The translations under genes were made by a program, and so were the position numbers. Source: a bacterium (GTDB taxonomy: Bacteria > Bacteroidota > Bacteroidia > Bacteroidales > Bacteroidaceae). Taken from it: 6,359 nucleotides of DNA. Below are positions 6,309 through 6,359 of the stretch, piece after piece (the first letter of the stretch is position 1; every line of letters begins with the position of its first letter). The notes beneath the pieces are model-generated. The model had not been told where the DNA came from. It did no database searches and worked only from the letters and a program-made list of their open reading frames with translations. The stretch lies in assembly GCA_004559785.1 (NCBI GenBank), contig SFXD01000100.1, forward strand, positions 1-6,359, read 5' to 3'.

Positions 6309-6359
6309 CGTGCGGGATATATTAATGAGGTGTAATGGCAGGGGAGGCGGACTTTTTTG

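Noticed and set aside
6309..6359. Possible gene start or convergent gene end at the right edge, with a T-run at 6353-6358
   Set aside because: A minus-strand frame stops at 6322-6324 and is open for about 11 codons to the edge, and a short + frame begins at 6325. Neither has enough sequence to support a call, and no stem precedes the T-run.

Overview
The window looks like chromosomal DNA from a member of the Bacteroidales, most likely a Prevotella-type genome. The evidence is: Bacteroidetes-style -7 promoter elements (TAnnTTTG) in front of three genes, no strong Shine-Dalgarno sites apart from one possible poorly placed purine run, a secreted PCMD-domain protein (a family typical of Bacteroidetes), a class III fructose-1,6-bisphosphatase, and the carboxyspermidine route to polyamines. 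The coding part (about 689-6308) is moderately GC-rich. The first 690 bases are clearly more AT-rich.

Layout. 1-141 is probably the 3' end of a gene that begins outside the window; it is followed by a small terminator-like hairpin at 218-235. The gap 142-688 has no convincing gene. Its middle (285-467) is packed with consecutive stem-loops and looks like a structured RNA or a dispersed palindromic intergenic repeat. 689-2026 (+) encodes an exported purple-acid-phosphatase-like metallophosphoesterase behind its own promoter. 2057-4045 (-) encodes class III fructose-1,6-bisphosphatase, convergent with the phosphoesterase. A perfect 11-bp inverted repeat at 2040-2070 sits between them, with the fbp stop codon in its loop. 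4046-4160 is a divergent promoter region: a good -33/-7 promoter drives fbp leftwards and a -7 element drives the gene at 4161 rightwards. 4161-5129 (+) encodes a secreted PCMD-domain protein. It is followed after 33 bases by 5163-6308 (+), nspC, carboxynorspermidine/carboxyspermidine decarboxylase. The last 51 bases hold nothing I can assign.

How the genes fit together. Fbp (gluconeogenesis) and NspC (last step of spermidine-type polyamine synthesis) are housekeeping enzymes. The phosphoesterase and the PCMD protein are envelope or secreted proteins of unknown substrate. Nothing ties the four into one pathway; the PCMD-nspC pair is the only likely operon. I see no mobile element, CRISPR array, defence system or clear new multi-gene system. 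The observations most worth following up are the multi-hairpin intergenic element, the nearly leaderless fbp promoter arrangement and the broken-looking left-edge frame.
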